Shown: positions 35,254 through 46,085 of the stretch, one piece after another
Layout: every line of letters starts with the position of its first letter
Numbering within the stretch: position 1 is the first letter of the stretch
Translations under genes and position numbers: made by a program
DNA from: Xenorhabdus griffiniae
Lineage (GTDB): Bacteria; Pseudomonadota; Gammaproteobacteria; Enterobacterales; Enterobacteriaceae
DNA length: 64,000 nucleotides
Direction: 5' to 3'
NCBI RefSeq assembly: GCF_037265215.1
Contig: NZ_CP147737.1
Location: forward strand, 1,582,001-1,646,000
Notes under the pieces: model-generated
The model's database searches: none
What the model saw: only the letters and a program-made list of their open reading frames with translations
What the model was told of the DNA's origin: nothing

Positions 35254-38184
35254 ATGAAATCTGACTTTTGGAGAAAAGTTTATTTTATTGTATTCAGCAG
35301 TCTATTTGTTTTATTACTTGCAAGTTGCGCACAACAGCGTTGTATCCCAAATAAAAATCATTCATTTAAAACCCAGGAGGAACTGATGGCACATAGTTTG
35401 AAGCAAATATCCGACAGTGAACAAATCTATCGTTGTCGTTCTGAACCAGAAATTTCTCACGCCTCCGCACATTGGGTTGATCGACAAACATTATTATGGT
35501 CAGGTGGAGCAGGTCAGCCTATTGTTCGCCTATATTACAATCACAACAATAAGGTAGAAGCTAATGAGCAAGGTTATTTTACCGATGACTATCTGACATT
35601 AACCCCGACAAACTTAAGCCAGGAGACGGCAAGGAAGTTTCCCCATCTGGCAAAATGGGCGGCGTTCCGTCTACCAGAAGAAACGGATATTGATCTTCTT
35701 CTGACGGGTGATTTGGTGGCTTTGGCTGCTGATGAGCAAGGTTTGTTAATATCAGCAACTCAAGTACAAACGGCGGGTGTGTTGGATGATCGTTTTGCCG
35801 ATGCCGCTGATAAGCTGGAATATGGGGCACGGATAGATGACAAAGGCGTCATTTTCCGCTTGTGGGCACCGACTGCCCAAGAGGTTGGCCTGATGATTTA
35901 TAATCAAGATAAGCAGATTATTGCCAATCATACAATGCAGCGCGATGCCGCAAGTGGTTCCTGGTTCTGGCAAGGTAACAAGAAATTGATTGGTGCTTAC
36001 TATCGTTATGCCTTAAAAGTCTACCACCCAGATTCCCGCAATGTGGAACGTTATGAAGTGACCGATCCCTATTCTTATAGCCTGTCTACGAATTCTGAAT
36101 ATAGCCAGGTTGTCAATTTGGATGATGCGTCACTGAAACCACAAAATTGGGATAACCTGTTGATGCCGCATCCGCAAAATACACCAACGGATATTGCCCG
36201 CATGACCATCTATGAAGCGCATATCCGTGATCTTTCCGTGGCAGACAGCACAATACCCGCAGATTGGCGTGGTAAATATCTGGCACTAACCGCCAAGAAC
36301 AGCGATATGTTCAAACATCTTAAGGCGTTGAATCAGGCGGGAATGACTCATATGGAGTTATTGCCTGTGTTTGATATTGCCTCTGTTAATGAATTTAGCC
36401 ATCAGGTGGCTGATCTTGATCACTCTTTTAAACGTCTGTGTCAGGTCAATCCAATGGTGAAAAATAACCGTTTTGCGGGTTATTGCGATAGCACATTGAC
36501 TGTACGGGAGGTTTTGCAGCAATTGCGGCGCGATGACAATATCAATAATCCGCAGGTACAAGAATTAAATACGATGGTGGCAAAGACGGATTCCTATAAC
36601 TGGGGTTACGATCCGTTTCACTATTCAGTACCGGAAGGCTCTTATGCCACTGATCCGGAAGGTTCCGGTCGTATAAAAGAGTTTCGCTCCATGATACAGG
36701 CTATCAAACAGCAATTGGGTATGAATGTGATCATGGATGTTGTCTACAACCATACCGATGCGGCGGGTCCTGTGTCCCGAACGTCGGTATTGGATAAGAT
36801 CGTGCCCTGGTATTACCACCGTTTAGATGAAATAACAGGCAATGTAGAAAATAATACCTGTTGCTCTGACACTGCGCCTGAACATCGTATGTTTGCCAAA
36901 TTGATTGCAGACTCACTGGTAACCTGGGTTAAAGATTATAAGATAGATGCGTTTCGATTCGATTTAATGGGTTATCACCCCAAAGCGCAGATTATATCGG
37001 CACTGGAAAAAGTTCGGGCGATTAACCCATCGATCTACTTTTTCGGCGAGGGCTGGAATTCTGGGCAGGATGATCGGTTTGAAACCGCATCACAAGTTAA
37101 TCTTAAGGGGAGTGGCATTGGAACTTTCTCTGACCGATTACGAGATGCGGTACGTGGAGGCGGGCCTTTTGATGTTGCCGACAGTATTCGTAGTAATCAG
37201 GGGGCAGGAAATGGTGCCGAAATATTACCGAACGAAATTTCTCTCTTAGATGCCGATAAGGTTCGTCATTTATGGGATCTGGTCCGTCTTGGTATGGCGG
37301 GTAATTTGGCGGATTTCATCATGATCGATAAAGATGGAAAGGTGAAAACCGGCAGGGAAATTGATTATAAGGGCACCGCTGCGGGTTATGCATTAGATCC
37401 CATTGAAGTAGTGAATTATGTCTCTAAACACGATAATCAAACATTGTGGGATATTATTAGCTATAAAGCTGCCCAAGAAGCAGATTTGCTGACGAGAGTT
37501 CGTATGCAGGCGATCTCCCTGGCAACAGTATTCCTTGGGCAAGGCCTGGCTTTTGATCAACAAGGGTCAGAGTTATTGCGTTCAAAATCATTTACCCGCG
37601 ATTCTTATAATGCGGGTGATTGGTTTAATCGTGTTAGTTATGACTATAAAGACAATAATTATGACGTAGGGTTACCTGAACGCGGTAATGATGGCAAAAA
37701 TTATCCACTGATTAATCGGGTCAAAAATCAGGTGGAAAAACCAAGCCAAAATGAACTATTACAGATGATGGCGTTTTATCAGGAACTACTGAGATTACGT
37801 CAATTTTCGCCGCTGATGACACTTGGCGAAGGTGCTGCTGTCAGGGAGCGTATTAATTTTATTAATGTTGGTCCTCACCAGCAACCTGGTTTACTGGTCA
37901 TGACGATTGATGATGGCAATCTGACATCGGGTGATCGTGATTTGCGGTTTGATGGTTTGGTCGTCGTCATTAATGCTGCACCCTGGTCTGTGACTGTCAA
38001 AGATCTTAATGCCGAGGGGCTGAGATTAAATGATATTCAACATGAATTAGGCAAAGCGTCTTTGGCTGCAGGAATACGAATCACAGAAAATGGTGAAGTA
38101 ACCATGCCTGCATGGTCAGCAGCCGTGTTGGTTTTGCCACAAGAAGGAATTCGTGGTACAGGTTTGCCTGTTCGCAGGAAATAA
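35254..38184 (+). CDS. pulA: Pullulanase-type alpha-1,6-glucosidase, lipoprotein
   Basis: A 976-residue glycoside hydrolase family 13 debranching enzyme that cuts alpha-1,6 bonds in pullulan or branched glucans. A lipoprotein signal ends in LLLASC with lipidated Cys25. Then come the N-terminal pullulanase beta domains (VIFRLWAPTAQEVGLMIYN), the YNWGYDP signature (Trp450) and the catalytic barrel: Asp570 (DAFRFDLMG, nucleophile), Glu599 (FFGEGWN, acid) and Asp727 (SKHDNQTLWD). VVYNHTDAAG is the first GH13 region. It occupies the spot where E. coli has genes between pgm and kdpE. Surface or periplasmic location is inferred from the signal; no type II secretion genes are in view. Confidence 0.9.
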   Translation: MKSDFWRKVYFIVFSSLFVLLLASCAQQRCIPNKNHSFKTQEELMAHSLKQISDSEQIYRCRSEPEISHASAHWVDRQTLLWSGGAGQPIVRLYYNHNNKVEANEQGYFTDDYLTLTPTNLSQETARKFPHLAKWAAFRLPEETDIDLLLTGDLVALAADEQGLLISATQVQTAGVLDDRFADAADKLEYGARIDDKGVIFRLWAPTAQEVGLMIYNQDKQIIANHTMQRDAASGSWFWQGNKKLIGAYYRYALKVYHPDSRNVERYEVTDPYSYSLSTNSEYSQVVNLDDASLKPQNWDNLLMPHPQNTPTDIARMTIYEAHIRDLSVADSTIPADWRGKYLALTAKNSDMFKHLKALNQAGMTHMELLPVFDIASVNEFSHQVADLDHSFKRLCQVNPMVKNNRFAGYCDSTLTVREVLQQLRRDDNINNPQVQELNTMVAKTDSYNWGYDPFHYSVPEGSYATDPEGSGRIKEFRSMIQAIKQQLGMNVIMDVVYNHTDAAGPVSRTSVLDKIVPWYYHRLDEITGNVENNTCCSDTAPEHRMFAKLIADSLVTWVKDYKIDAFRFDLMGYHPKAQIISALEKVRAINPSIYFFGEGWNSGQDDRFETASQVNLKGSGIGTFSDRLRDAVRGGGPFDVADSIRSNQGAGNGAEILPNEISLLDADKVRHLWDLVRLGMAGNLADFIMIDKDGKVKTGREIDYKGTAAGYALDPIEVVNYVSKHDNQTLWDIISYKAAQEADLLTRVRMQAISLATVFLGQGLAFDQQGSELLRSKSFTRDSYNAGDWFNRVSYDYKDNNYDVGLPERGNDGKNYPLINRVKNQVEKPSQNELLQMMAFYQELLRLRQFSPLMTLGEGAAVRERINFINVGPHQQPGLLVMTIDDGNLTSGDRDLRFDGLVVVINAAPWSVTVKDLNAEGLRLNDIQHELGKASLAAGIRITENGEVTMPAWSAAVLVLPQEGIRGTGLPVRRK

Positions 38185-38243
38185 CGAAGTTAAGAAATAT
38201 TTAATTACTTTTAATACCGAGATGCTTAGGGGGCGAAGCGGTT

Positions 38244-40961
38244 TCAGGTTTTTGCCGTAGATGCCCCATGTAAATCTGGTGGATCTTGCAACGGCAGAAG
38301 AAAATGAAAACTGGTTCCCCCTTTTTGATTATTAGCTGCCCATATCTTTCCACCGTGGATTTCAATAATGGATTGGCAGATCGCTAGACCTAGCCCGATA
38401 CCAGGTATCGCTGATTCTTTACTGGTGCGTGAGAATTTATCAAAAATCAGTTTTTTTTGTTCTGGTGGAATTCCTGTGCCTGCATCCCAGATTTCAATAT
38501 GCACCTGTTTTTGAGCAGCTTTTTTCTCGATAGTAGCTTGTATGCCTAAAGGAGTCTGTTCACTGGTGTATTTAATGGTATTTTCCAGCAGGTTGATAAA
38601 AACACGTTCCAGTAAGGCGGCATCACAATGCAGCAATACATTGTTGGGTAAAGAAAGTGCTACAGTATTGCGATTGAGGGTATGTTCCAAAGAACGCAAG
38701 GCACTGCTGACAATTTCTTCCAGTGGACACCATTCAAGGTTAAGTTGAATGCCACCTGATTGTAGTCGTGCCATATCAAGCAGGTTATTGACCAGTCGAG
38801 AAAGGCTGAGAATTTGCTGGCGAATTTGATTAACTTGTTGGGTATGGGGCGAATTTTCTGTCGATAAATCCAACATCAGTATTTCAGCCTGCCCGAATAG
38901 TACAGTCAACGGAGTAAGTAAGTCGTGAGATAGGGCTGCCAGCAATGAATTACGCAGTTGTTCCCGCTCAGTTTCTAACCTGGCAGATTCTGCGCTACGG
39001 GTCAGGTGCAAGCGTTCCAGCGCATTGGCAATAAGTCCCGTGAAGATTTGTAATAGCCGCTGTTGTTCCGGTACTAGTAACTGGCGCTGGTTAGGGGATT
39101 CAATGGCAAGAACAGCAAAAACCTGCGAGGGCGTAGCGATAGGCAATAATTGATAAGGGACGCCGGGTAATGTATCAGTACCCGCTCCGGCAGGTTGTTT
39201 TTTCTCAAAACACCATTTGGCGATCGCTTCATCGATCTGCATCTGACCACCATTATGGGATTTCACTTGATATAAACGCTGATTGTTATCTGGCAGCAGC
39301 AGACCTGTTTTTGCCTGAAAGCTGTTGGATAGAAAGTAATAGCTGATACGCGCTACATCCTCTTCATTCAGAGCCTTGCTCAGTGTACGGGTTATTTCAT
39401 ATAGGTGCCGTGTTCTTTGTTCGCGATAACGCGCTACTCTGGCTTGATAGCGTATACCTGCGGTAAGGTTGCCAACAACTGCCCCGACAATCAGCATGAC
39501 GGCCAGTGTGAGCAGATATTGAATGTTTTTGACTTCCAATGACCAACGTGGTTGGACAAAGAAAAGATCAAAACTAATGACATTGACAAAAGCAGCAAAG
39601 ACAGATGGCCAACGACCATAAAACAGCGCGATAATGACAACACCGAGCAGATAAAGCGCTACCAGGTTGGCTTTGTCAAGGGTCAGCAAGAAAGTGCGGG
39701 AAAAGAGGGTAATGAGGGCACAGAGTACGATAGCCATCAAAAAACCCTGAATAGGGACTCGCCATTTATCATTGAAGGTTCGGTTATCTTTTGGCTCTTT
39801 GTCACCGTTTTTTTTATCTTCCAACGCAACAATAATCAAATCTAAATCAGGACCGAGCTTTCCCAGACGCTCTGAAAAGTCACGATACCATTTAAAGCCG
39901 AAGAAATTTACCTGTGAATTGTAATAGCGGCCAATAAGGATTTTACCCAGATTATGCTCTCTGGCGTAGCGCAGGACGGCTTTTTCTTCATCGGAATCAG
40001 AGAGTGTTGCGGTTTCAGCGCCCAGGTCTTGTGCTAGCTTTAAGGCTTGCAAAATGGTACGTCGTTTGCCTTCTGGCAATCGATGTAGTTTGGGGGTTTC
40101 AACGTAAACAGCATGCCAGGTGCAGTTGAGTTTTGCTGCCAGGCGAGCGGCTTTTCGAACCAGTTTTTCATTGCCGGCGTTGTAGCCAATGCACAGTAGT
40201 AAATTCTCTTGCGTATGCCATACGGGTTCTTTTCCTCGCGTATCACGAAAAGCGCGCATTTGGTCATCTACGCGGTCTGCCGTGCGGCGTAACGCCAATT
40301 CACGCAGGGCAATCAGGTTCCCTTTGCGAAAAAAATGTTCAATGGCACGTTCGGCCTGACCTGAAATATAAACCTTGCCGTCATTGAGCCGTTGACGCAA
40401 ATCATCAGGTGGAAGATCGACCAGAACAACATCATCGGCCTGATCAAAAATATGGTCAGGAACGGTTTCCCGCACGCGAATACCGGTAATGCCGCCAACA
40501 ACATCATTCAAACTTTCCAAATGTTGCACATTGATGGTAGTCAGTACATCAATGCCAGCTTCCAGTAATTCTTCGACATCTTGCCAGCGCTTCGGATGGC
40601 GGCAACCTGTAGGGTTACTGAATGCCAGTTCATCCATCAGAATAATGGCTGGATGGCGGGCAAGGGCGGCATCAATATCAAATGCCGCTATCCGGCGTTC
40701 ATTATGGCGGAAATATTTAGCTGGTAATCGGGGTAGCCCTTTTAATAAGGCTGCGGTTTCTGATCGATCATGGGTTTCAACAACACCGACAATAACATCT
40801 AGCCCCTGTGCCAGCAGCCGTTGAGCTTCTTGCAGCATGGCATACGTTTTGCCAACACCCGCACAAGCACCGAAAAAGATTTTTAGTTTACCGCGGGGCT
40901 TTTCGTTTGCCAGTGTCAGCAATTCATCAGGATCAGGGCGCTGTGGTTCATTGTGTTCCAT
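38244..40961 (-). CDS. kdpD: KdpD, potassium-responsive sensor histidine kinase
   Basis: A 905-residue KdpD. The N-terminal KdpD domain with a P-loop (FFGACAGVGKTYAML) and DELAFSNPTGCRHPKRWQDV is followed by a UspA-like domain (about 250-380), four close membrane helices (about 400-500), a GAF-like region, and the kinase core with the H-box (LLAALSHDLLTPLTVLFG) and ATP lid motifs (INLLENTIKYT, IWDAGTGIPPEQ, GIGLGLAICQSI). It overlaps kdpC by 14 nt. In enterics it phosphorylates KdpE, encoded immediately downstream; here the gene ends 59 bp before the convergent pulA end and no kdpE follows. Confidence 0.95.
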   Translation of the reverse strand: MEHNEPQRPDPDELLTLANEKPRGKLKIFFGACAGVGKTYAMLQEAQRLLAQGLDVIVGVVETHDRSETAALLKGLPRLPAKYFRHNERRIAAFDIDAALARHPAIILMDELAFSNPTGCRHPKRWQDVEELLEAGIDVLTTINVQHLESLNDVVGGITGIRVRETVPDHIFDQADDVVLVDLPPDDLRQRLNDGKVYISGQAERAIEHFFRKGNLIALRELALRRTADRVDDQMRAFRDTRGKEPVWHTQENLLLCIGYNAGNEKLVRKAARLAAKLNCTWHAVYVETPKLHRLPEGKRRTILQALKLAQDLGAETATLSDSDEEKAVLRYAREHNLGKILIGRYYNSQVNFFGFKWYRDFSERLGKLGPDLDLIIVALEDKKNGDKEPKDNRTFNDKWRVPIQGFLMAIVLCALITLFSRTFLLTLDKANLVALYLLGVVIIALFYGRWPSVFAAFVNVISFDLFFVQPRWSLEVKNIQYLLTLAVMLIVGAVVGNLTAGIRYQARVARYREQRTRHLYEITRTLSKALNEEDVARISYYFLSNSFQAKTGLLLPDNNQRLYQVKSHNGGQMQIDEAIAKWCFEKKQPAGAGTDTLPGVPYQLLPIATPSQVFAVLAIESPNQRQLLVPEQQRLLQIFTGLIANALERLHLTRSAESARLETEREQLRNSLLAALSHDLLTPLTVLFGQAEILMLDLSTENSPHTQQVNQIRQQILSLSRLVNNLLDMARLQSGGIQLNLEWCPLEEIVSSALRSLEHTLNRNTVALSLPNNVLLHCDAALLERVFINLLENTIKYTSEQTPLGIQATIEKKAAQKQVHIEIWDAGTGIPPEQKKLIFDKFSRTSKESAIPGIGLGLAICQSIIEIHGGKIWAANNQKGGTSFHFLLPLQDPPDLHGASTAKT

Positions 40962-41556
40962 AGTCTGATCTGCCTTTTGGGTCCAGGTTATCTAACGCCA
41001 GATTTAGTTCCAGTACATTGACTATGGGTTGCCCCATATATTCCAGCAGGGGATATTGAATGTGTTGCTCAATGAGTTTATGGATGATAGCAAGTGGCAT
41101 ATGACGGGCTATCGCCACTCGTTGTGCCTGGAATTCTGCCGCTTCAGGGGATATATGGGGATCTAACCCGCTACCTGATGCCATGATTAAATCAACAGGA
41201 ATTGGATAGGTTGCGGGATGGTTAAATAAACGTACCTGGATAATGTTTTGGTGTATTTTGCTGCTTAGTTCAGGGTTGGTTACTGCGAGGTTACTGCCTC
41301 CAGATGACAGCGTGTTATACGGTTTTTCAGCTGTCATGGAAGGTCGCCCATGAAAATAGATGGATTTGGTAAAATTCTGACCAATTAATTCAGCGCCAAC
41401 CAGTTTGCCATTCTGCTCTATTAGCGATCCTTTAGCCTGATAGGGAAATAAAAATTCTGCTATTCCCGTCACCAGCAATGGATAGGCTATTCCCGTGATG
41501 AAGCTAAGCAATACCAACAGAATAATGGAAGAACGTAACCAGATCATTTTTATCAC
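40948..41556 (-). CDS. kdpC: KdpC, potassium-transporting ATPase subunit C
   Basis: A 202-residue KdpC. A single N-terminal membrane helix (SIILLVLLSFITGIAYPLLV) is followed by the periplasmic domain with GSLIEQNGKLVGAELIGQNF, FHGRPS and the diagnostic SGSGLDPHISPEAAEFQ. It stabilises the KdpFABC pump and raises K+ affinity. Last of the pump genes, overlapping kdpD by 14 nt. Confidence 0.96.
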   Translation of the reverse strand: MIKMIWLRSSIILLVLLSFITGIAYPLLVTGIAEFLFPYQAKGSLIEQNGKLVGAELIGQNFTKSIYFHGRPSMTAEKPYNTLSSGGSNLAVTNPELSSKIHQNIIQVRLFNHPATYPIPVDLIMASGSGLDPHISPEAAEFQAQRVAIARHMPLAIIHKLIEQHIQYPLLEYMGQPIVNVLELNLALDNLDPKGRSDYGTQ

Positions 41557-41602
41557 CTTATTTGAAGCACCGATTTTTAAGTATGCTGTAGTGAAAAGAT
41601 CG

Positions 41603-43669
41603 TTAGTTAAACATTAAGACAGTGAGCAATATGTCAATAATTTTGATACCCACAAAAGGTACAAGCAGGCCACCAAGTCCATAGAGCCATAGATTCCGGC
41701 GCAAGAGTGACAATGCATTCATTGGGCGATAACTGACACCCTTTAGGGCCAATGGTAGTAAAAAGATGATGATTATCGCATTGAAGATAACCGCAGACAG
41801 TACCGCCGATTCTGGAGAATGCAGGTGCATGATGTTTAACACATTAAGTTGTGGGTACGTTACGGAAAAAGCCGCGGGAATGATGGCAAAATATTTAGCA
41901 ATATCATTGGCAATACTGAATGTGGTTAAGGAGCCGCGGGTCATTAGCATCTGTTTGCCAATATGGACAACTTCGATCAACTTGGTGGGATTGGAATCCA
42001 GGTCAACCATATTGCCAGCCTCTTTCGCCGCTTGTGTGCCTGAATTCATGGCAACAGCCACATCTGCTTGTGCCAGTGCTGGTGCATCGTTTGTACCATC
42101 ACCTGTCATGGCAACCAGACGTCCTTCTGATTGATATTGGCGGATAAGGGCAAGTTTCGCTTCGGGAGTGGCTTCTGCCAAAAAGTCGTCAACGCCTGCT
42201 TCGGCGGCAATTGCAGCGGCTGTGAGATGATTGTCACCTGTGATCATGACAGTCTTGATCCCCATTTTACGCATTTCACTGAAGCGCTCTTTAATGCCGC
42301 CTTTCACAATATCTTTTAAGGCAACAACACCCAAAACTTGTTGGTTCTCAGCAACAACTAAGGGTGTTTCCCCCTTATGTGCAACTTGCTGTACCAGTTG
42401 GTCAATCACATCCGGAAAATGGCTGTGATTAGCTTCAATATGGCGACGAATCGCATCGACCGCGCCTTTGCGGATCATGCGATTACCAATATTGACTCCA
42501 CTCATGCGTGTCATTGCGGAGAAGGGGACAAATGTGGCATTTAATTCCCGTAGATCGCGTTCACGCATATTGAAACGTTGTTTTGCCAGGATCACGATAC
42601 TGCGTCCTTCCGGTGTTTCATCCGCGAGAGAAGAGAGTTGAGCTGCATCAGCCAATTGCCGTTCCGTTACGCCTGGTGCGGGTAAAAATTGGGACGCCTG
42701 ACGATTTCCTAGTGTGATAGTGCCCGTTTTATCGAGTAGCAAAACATCGACATCCCCAGCGGCTTCAACGGCCCGACCGCTGGTAGCAATAACGTTGGCT
42801 CCCAACATCCGGCTCATACCCGCAACGCCAATAGCTGACAGCAATCCACCAATGGTGGTGGGGATCAGGCAAACCAGTAAAGCAATCAATACCGTAAGTG
42901 TAATAGGCGCGCCAGATTGGTTAGCCTGAACGCTAAACAAGGAAAAAGGCAGCAGACTGACACAGACCAGCAGAAAAATAATGGTCAGTGCAGTGAGCAG
43001 AATGGTGAGGGCGATTTCATTGGGGGTTTTACGTCGTCTGGCACCTTCAACCATTGAGATCATTCTGTCTAAAAAGGTTTCTCCCGGATTGACGGTGCAC
43101 TCGACGATTAACCAATCTGATAAAACTCGCGTCCCACCAGTGACAGAGGAAAAATCGCCGCCGGATTCGCGGATAACTGGCGCTGATTCTCCGGTAATAG
43201 CACTTTCATCAACGGAAGCTCCTCCTTCAAGGACTTCTCCATCACAAGGAATAATTTCTCCGGCTTCCACCAATACAATATCGCCTTTGCGCAAGGTGTC
43301 AGAAGTGATTTTTTCTTTTGCGGCCTCACGGCTGGATGAGGCTAGTTTGATTGCCCAATTAGTTCTTTTTACCCCTTTCAGACTGGAGGCTTGAGCCTTG
43401 CTACGTCCTTCAGCCAGTGCTTCTGCAAAGTTGGCAAACAGTACGGTAAACCATAACCAGAGAGCAATGGCACCAGTAAAAAGTGTGCTACCCGTTAGTT
43501 GTCCCACTAATAGGCCAATCCATAAGAGGGTGGTCAGGCAACTTCCCACATAAACGACGAACATGACCGGATTGCGCCATTGTTGAGCCGGATGACATTT
43601 TTTTAACGAATCGATAAGTGCACGGCGAATTAAAGTCGGTTCAAATAATACTTGTTGTTTATTTTTCAT
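41603..43669 (-). CDS. kdpB: KdpB, potassium-transporting P-type ATPase subunit B
   Basis: A 688-residue P1A-type ATPase, the catalytic subunit of the high-affinity K+ pump. Visible are the actuator motif [12 protein letters not shown], the phosphorylation site [23 protein letters not shown] in the nucleotide domain, and MVTGDN-like and hinge motifs ([40 protein letters not shown]). Length equals the usual ~682-690 residues. Between kdpA (16-bp gap) and kdpC (46-bp gap). Confidence 0.97.
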   Translation of the reverse strand: MKNKQQVLFEPTLIRRALIDSLKKCHPAQQWRNPVMFVVYVGSCLTTLLWIGLLVGQLTGSTLFTGAIALWLWFTVLFANFAEALAEGRSKAQASSLKGVKRTNWAIKLASSSREAAKEKITSDTLRKGDIVLVEAGEIIPCDGEVLEGGASVDESAITGESAPVIRESGGDFSSVTGGTRVLSDWLIVECTVNPGETFLDRMISMVEGARRRKTPNEIALTILLTALTIIFLLVCVSLLPFSLFSVQANQSGAPITLTVLIALLVCLIPTTIGGLLSAIGVAGMSRMLGANVIATSGRAVEAAGDVDVLLLDKTGTITLGNRQASQFLPAPGVTERQLADAAQLSSLADETPEGRSIVILAKQRFNMRERDLRELNATFVPFSAMTRMSGVNIGNRMIRKGAVDAIRRHIEANHSHFPDVIDQLVQQVAHKGETPLVVAENQQVLGVVALKDIVKGGIKERFSEMRKMGIKTVMITGDNHLTAAAIAAEAGVDDFLAEATPEAKLALIRQYQSEGRLVAMTGDGTNDAPALAQADVAVAMNSGTQAAKEAGNMVDLDSNPTKLIEVVHIGKQMLMTRGSLTTFSIANDIAKYFAIIPAAFSVTYPQLNVLNIMHLHSPESAVLSAVIFNAIIIIFLLPLALKGVSYRPMNALSLLRRNLWLYGLGGLLVPFVGIKIIDILLTVLMFN

Positions 43670-43685
43670 GCGCTACCTCACACTC

Positions 43686-45383
43686 TTACGGCCAAAGTTG
43701 TAGATGTTCTGCGATAGGGCCTAGAGCCAGAGAAGGAATAAACGTAAGGGCACCAATCAGTAAAATGACCAGAATTAATAGTCCAATGAAGAGCGAGCCG
43801 TAAGTCGGTAAGGTGCCATTGCTAATTGGCTGGCGTTTTTTGTTAACCATAGAACCGGCGATTGCCAGAACGGGCAGAATGATACCAAAGCGGCCAAGAA
43901 GCATGATGATGCCTAACAATAGGTTGTAAAAGATATTATTGGCATTGAGTCCGGCAAAGGCACTGCCGTTGTTGTTGGCTGCGGATGAGAAAGCATAAAG
44001 CACTTCGGTGAAACCATGAGCACCGGGATTTGCAATAGCGCTGCGGCCTGCATCGATTGAAATTGCCAACGCCGTGCCTAATAAAACAAGCGAAGGTGTG
44101 ATTAAAATTGCCAGTGCGACCATTTTCATATCGTAGACATCGATTTTTTTGCCTAAGTATTCTGGTGCGCGGCCAATCATTAAGCCCGCAATAAATACAG
44201 CAAGCAGAACGAACAGTAATATGCCATAAAGACCAGAACCTGCCCCACCGAATATGACTTCCCCGATTTGCATCAACCAGAGCGGTATCATGCCACCCAG
44301 TGCGGTAAAGGAGTCATGCATCGCATTTACGGCACCACAGGAAGCGGCTGTCGTCACAACGCTATAGAGCGAAGAGGCCAGAATACCAAAGCGGGCTTCT
44401 TTGCCTTCCATATTAAAGTGGTTACTGATATTGGGATGTATGAGTTGGGCATTACCTGTGGTTTCGGCATACATCACAACGCTGGTGGCAATAATGAAAA
44501 TGATGCTCATTGCCCACAGCAGGGCATATCCTTGACGGTTGTCGCCAACAACCAGACCGAATGCGAAGCATAATGCACAAGGAATTAAGAAAATAGCCAG
44601 GATCTGGACAAAGTTGCTAAGTGAAGTTGGGTTTTCAAATGGATGGGCTGAGTTGGCCCCAAAAAAGCCTCCGCCATTAGTTCCTAACAGTTTTATCGCC
44701 TCTTGGGAAGCGACTGGCCCCATAGGGAGCCATTGTTGTTGTCCCTCAAGAGAATGGATAAGGACATAGGGCGAAAAGTTTTGGATAACCCCTTGGCTGA
44801 CAAAGAATAAAGCTACAATGATTGCAAGCGGAAGTAAGAGGTATACAATGATACGTGTAATGTCTATCCATGCATTTCCTACTGTTTTAGTGCCTTGACG
44901 GGAAAGTGCCCGCATTAAGGCAAAAGCCACAGCAATTCCCGTTGCCGCAGACAGAAAATTCTGAACAGTCAATCCGGCCATTTGGCTCAGGTAACTGAGG
45001 GTATTTTCTCCGCTATAAGCTTGCCAATTGGTATTAGTGATAAAACTGATCGCGGTATTAAGTGCCAGATCCCATCTCATGCCAGCAAAATGTTGTGGAT
45101 TCAGTGGCAGGTGACCTTGGCTGATCAACAGTGTAAACAGTAATAATAATCCGGCGATATTGAAGATGAGAATGGTGAGAGCATACTGCCACCAGTTCAT
45201 TTCTTTGACATTGCTGCCCGGTTTTTGCATGCCGCAACAACGCCATAAGAGGGTTTCTGTTTTGGTTAGCCAGTAAGGTAGCTCTCCTTCGACGAGCCGA
45301 GCAATCAGGATACCAAGCGGTTTAGCCAATAGAAATAGTATGAGCAAGAAACTGGCAATCAATAAAAAAGCGGATGTTGCCAT
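43686..45383 (-). CDS. kdpA: KdpA, potassium-translocating subunit
   Basis: A 565-residue polytopic K+ channel-like subunit with four pore repeats. Selectivity loops visible include [36 protein letters not shown] and [20 protein letters not shown]. Its ATG directly follows the kdpF stop codon (TAAATG), showing tight coupling. Confidence 0.97.
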   Translation of the reverse strand: MATSAFLLIASFLLILFLLAKPLGILIARLVEGELPYWLTKTETLLWRCCGMQKPGSNVKEMNWWQYALTILIFNIAGLLLLFTLLISQGHLPLNPQHFAGMRWDLALNTAISFITNTNWQAYSGENTLSYLSQMAGLTVQNFLSAATGIAVAFALMRALSRQGTKTVGNAWIDITRIIVYLLLPLAIIVALFFVSQGVIQNFSPYVLIHSLEGQQQWLPMGPVASQEAIKLLGTNGGGFFGANSAHPFENPTSLSNFVQILAIFLIPCALCFAFGLVVGDNRQGYALLWAMSIIFIIATSVVMYAETTGNAQLIHPNISNHFNMEGKEARFGILASSLYSVVTTAASCGAVNAMHDSFTALGGMIPLWLMQIGEVIFGGAGSGLYGILLFVLLAVFIAGLMIGRAPEYLGKKIDVYDMKMVALAILITPSLVLLGTALAISIDAGRSAIANPGAHGFTEVLYAFSSAANNNGSAFAGLNANNIFYNLLLGIIMLLGRFGIILPVLAIAGSMVNKKRQPISNGTLPTYGSLFIGLLILVILLIGALTFIPSLALGPIAEHLQLWP

Positions 45384-45473
45384 TTAGAAATCCTCCGCAT
45401 TCAATAACGCATAAATGAGATAGCCCAGCAATAGCGTCACCAGAAAAATGCCAAGGATCAGGAAGATATTCAT
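45384..45473 (-). CDS. kdpF: KdpF, small membrane subunit of the Kdp pump
   Basis: A 29-residue single-span protein, too short for most gene callers: MNIFLILGIFLVTLLLGYLI then YALLNAEDF. A strong AAGGAG lies 9 nt before its ATG, and its TAA is followed at once by the kdpA ATG. KdpF is a lipid-like stabilising subunit in E. coli (also 29 residues). First gene of the kdpFABC-kdpD operon. Confidence 0.93.
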   Translation of the reverse strand: MNIFLILGIFLVTLLLGYLIYALLNAEDF

Positions 45474-45564
45474 GTGGTGTATCTCCTTGCTTATTTCTTT
45501 AAGAAATAGTCTGTTACAGCATAGAAATACCATACAAAGAAGTTATTAAAAGGTTCCTGAAAGC

Positions 45565-45580
45565 GTAAAAAAAGTATAAA
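45565..45580 (-). promoter_or_regulatory. Putative KdpE binding site of the kdpFABC promoter
   Basis: On the minus strand this reads TTTATACTTTTTTTAC, which matches the core of the E. coli KdpE site as I remember it, including the run of seven T. It lies about 92-107 bp upstream of the kdpF start, a position consistent with activation of kdpF transcription. Confidence 0.65.
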
Positions 45581-45821
45581 TGATCTGTGGAATTCATCGA
45601 CAAAACATCATAAAGCAAGTGTAGCAAACTATGCTGAGTTAATTTTTTGTTTTCACTTTGTTTGTTTTGTTTCTGTTTAAGTGTAATTTTGTAATTAAAT
45701 TACGAAATCAGAGAAAAAAGTGATTTATACCACTAAAAAAGTGGTCGGATGAGTGGTAAGTTTTCATTTTATCAGATAAAATTTTACGCATATTACAGGT
45801 TAAGCCCATGAGGGGATATCA

Positions 45822-46082
45822 ATGTCTATATATCGTGCATACTCTTGGCATCAGGTTCTCTTGCGACGTATTGGCGCTATATCACTGGGTGTCATTGCGC
45901 TTCCTGTTATGCTGTTTCGTCGTGATCGTGCCCGTTTCTATAGCTATCTGTATAAAGTATGGCGAAAAACCAGTGATAAGCCAGTATGGCTGGAACGTTC
46001 AGAAATGACTTTAGCAAAATCCGCCGTAAACCCTCGCCCAATGCGGGCTGGGATATCAGGCGAAAAGCCCGTAGGGCTTTAA
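45822..46082 (+). CDS. ybfA: YbfA (DUF2517), 3' end overwritten by an IS605-type element
   Basis: An 86-residue frame whose first ~60 residues match E. coli YbfA (RRIGAISLGVIALPVMLFRR, DRARFYSYLYKVWRKTSDKP). The GAGGGG 7 nt before the ATG at 45822 fixes the start. E. coli YbfA is 68 residues; here the reading continues as SAVNPRPMRAGISGEKPVGL, which is translated from the left end of the insertion element. The native stop has therefore been lost and a ~20-residue foreign tail added after about Lys66. YbfA is a small membrane-associated protein of unknown function, divergent from kdpF as in E. coli. Confidence 0.85.
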   Translation: MSIYRAYSWHQVLLRRIGAISLGVIALPVMLFRRDRARFYSYLYKVWRKTSDKPVWLERSEMTLAKSAVNPRPMRAGISGEKPVGL

Positions 46083-46085
46083 AGA

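Noticed and set aside
45808..46008. 66-codon frame overlapping ybfA in another frame
   Set aside because: The ybfA frame matches a known family and has the better ribosome binding site.
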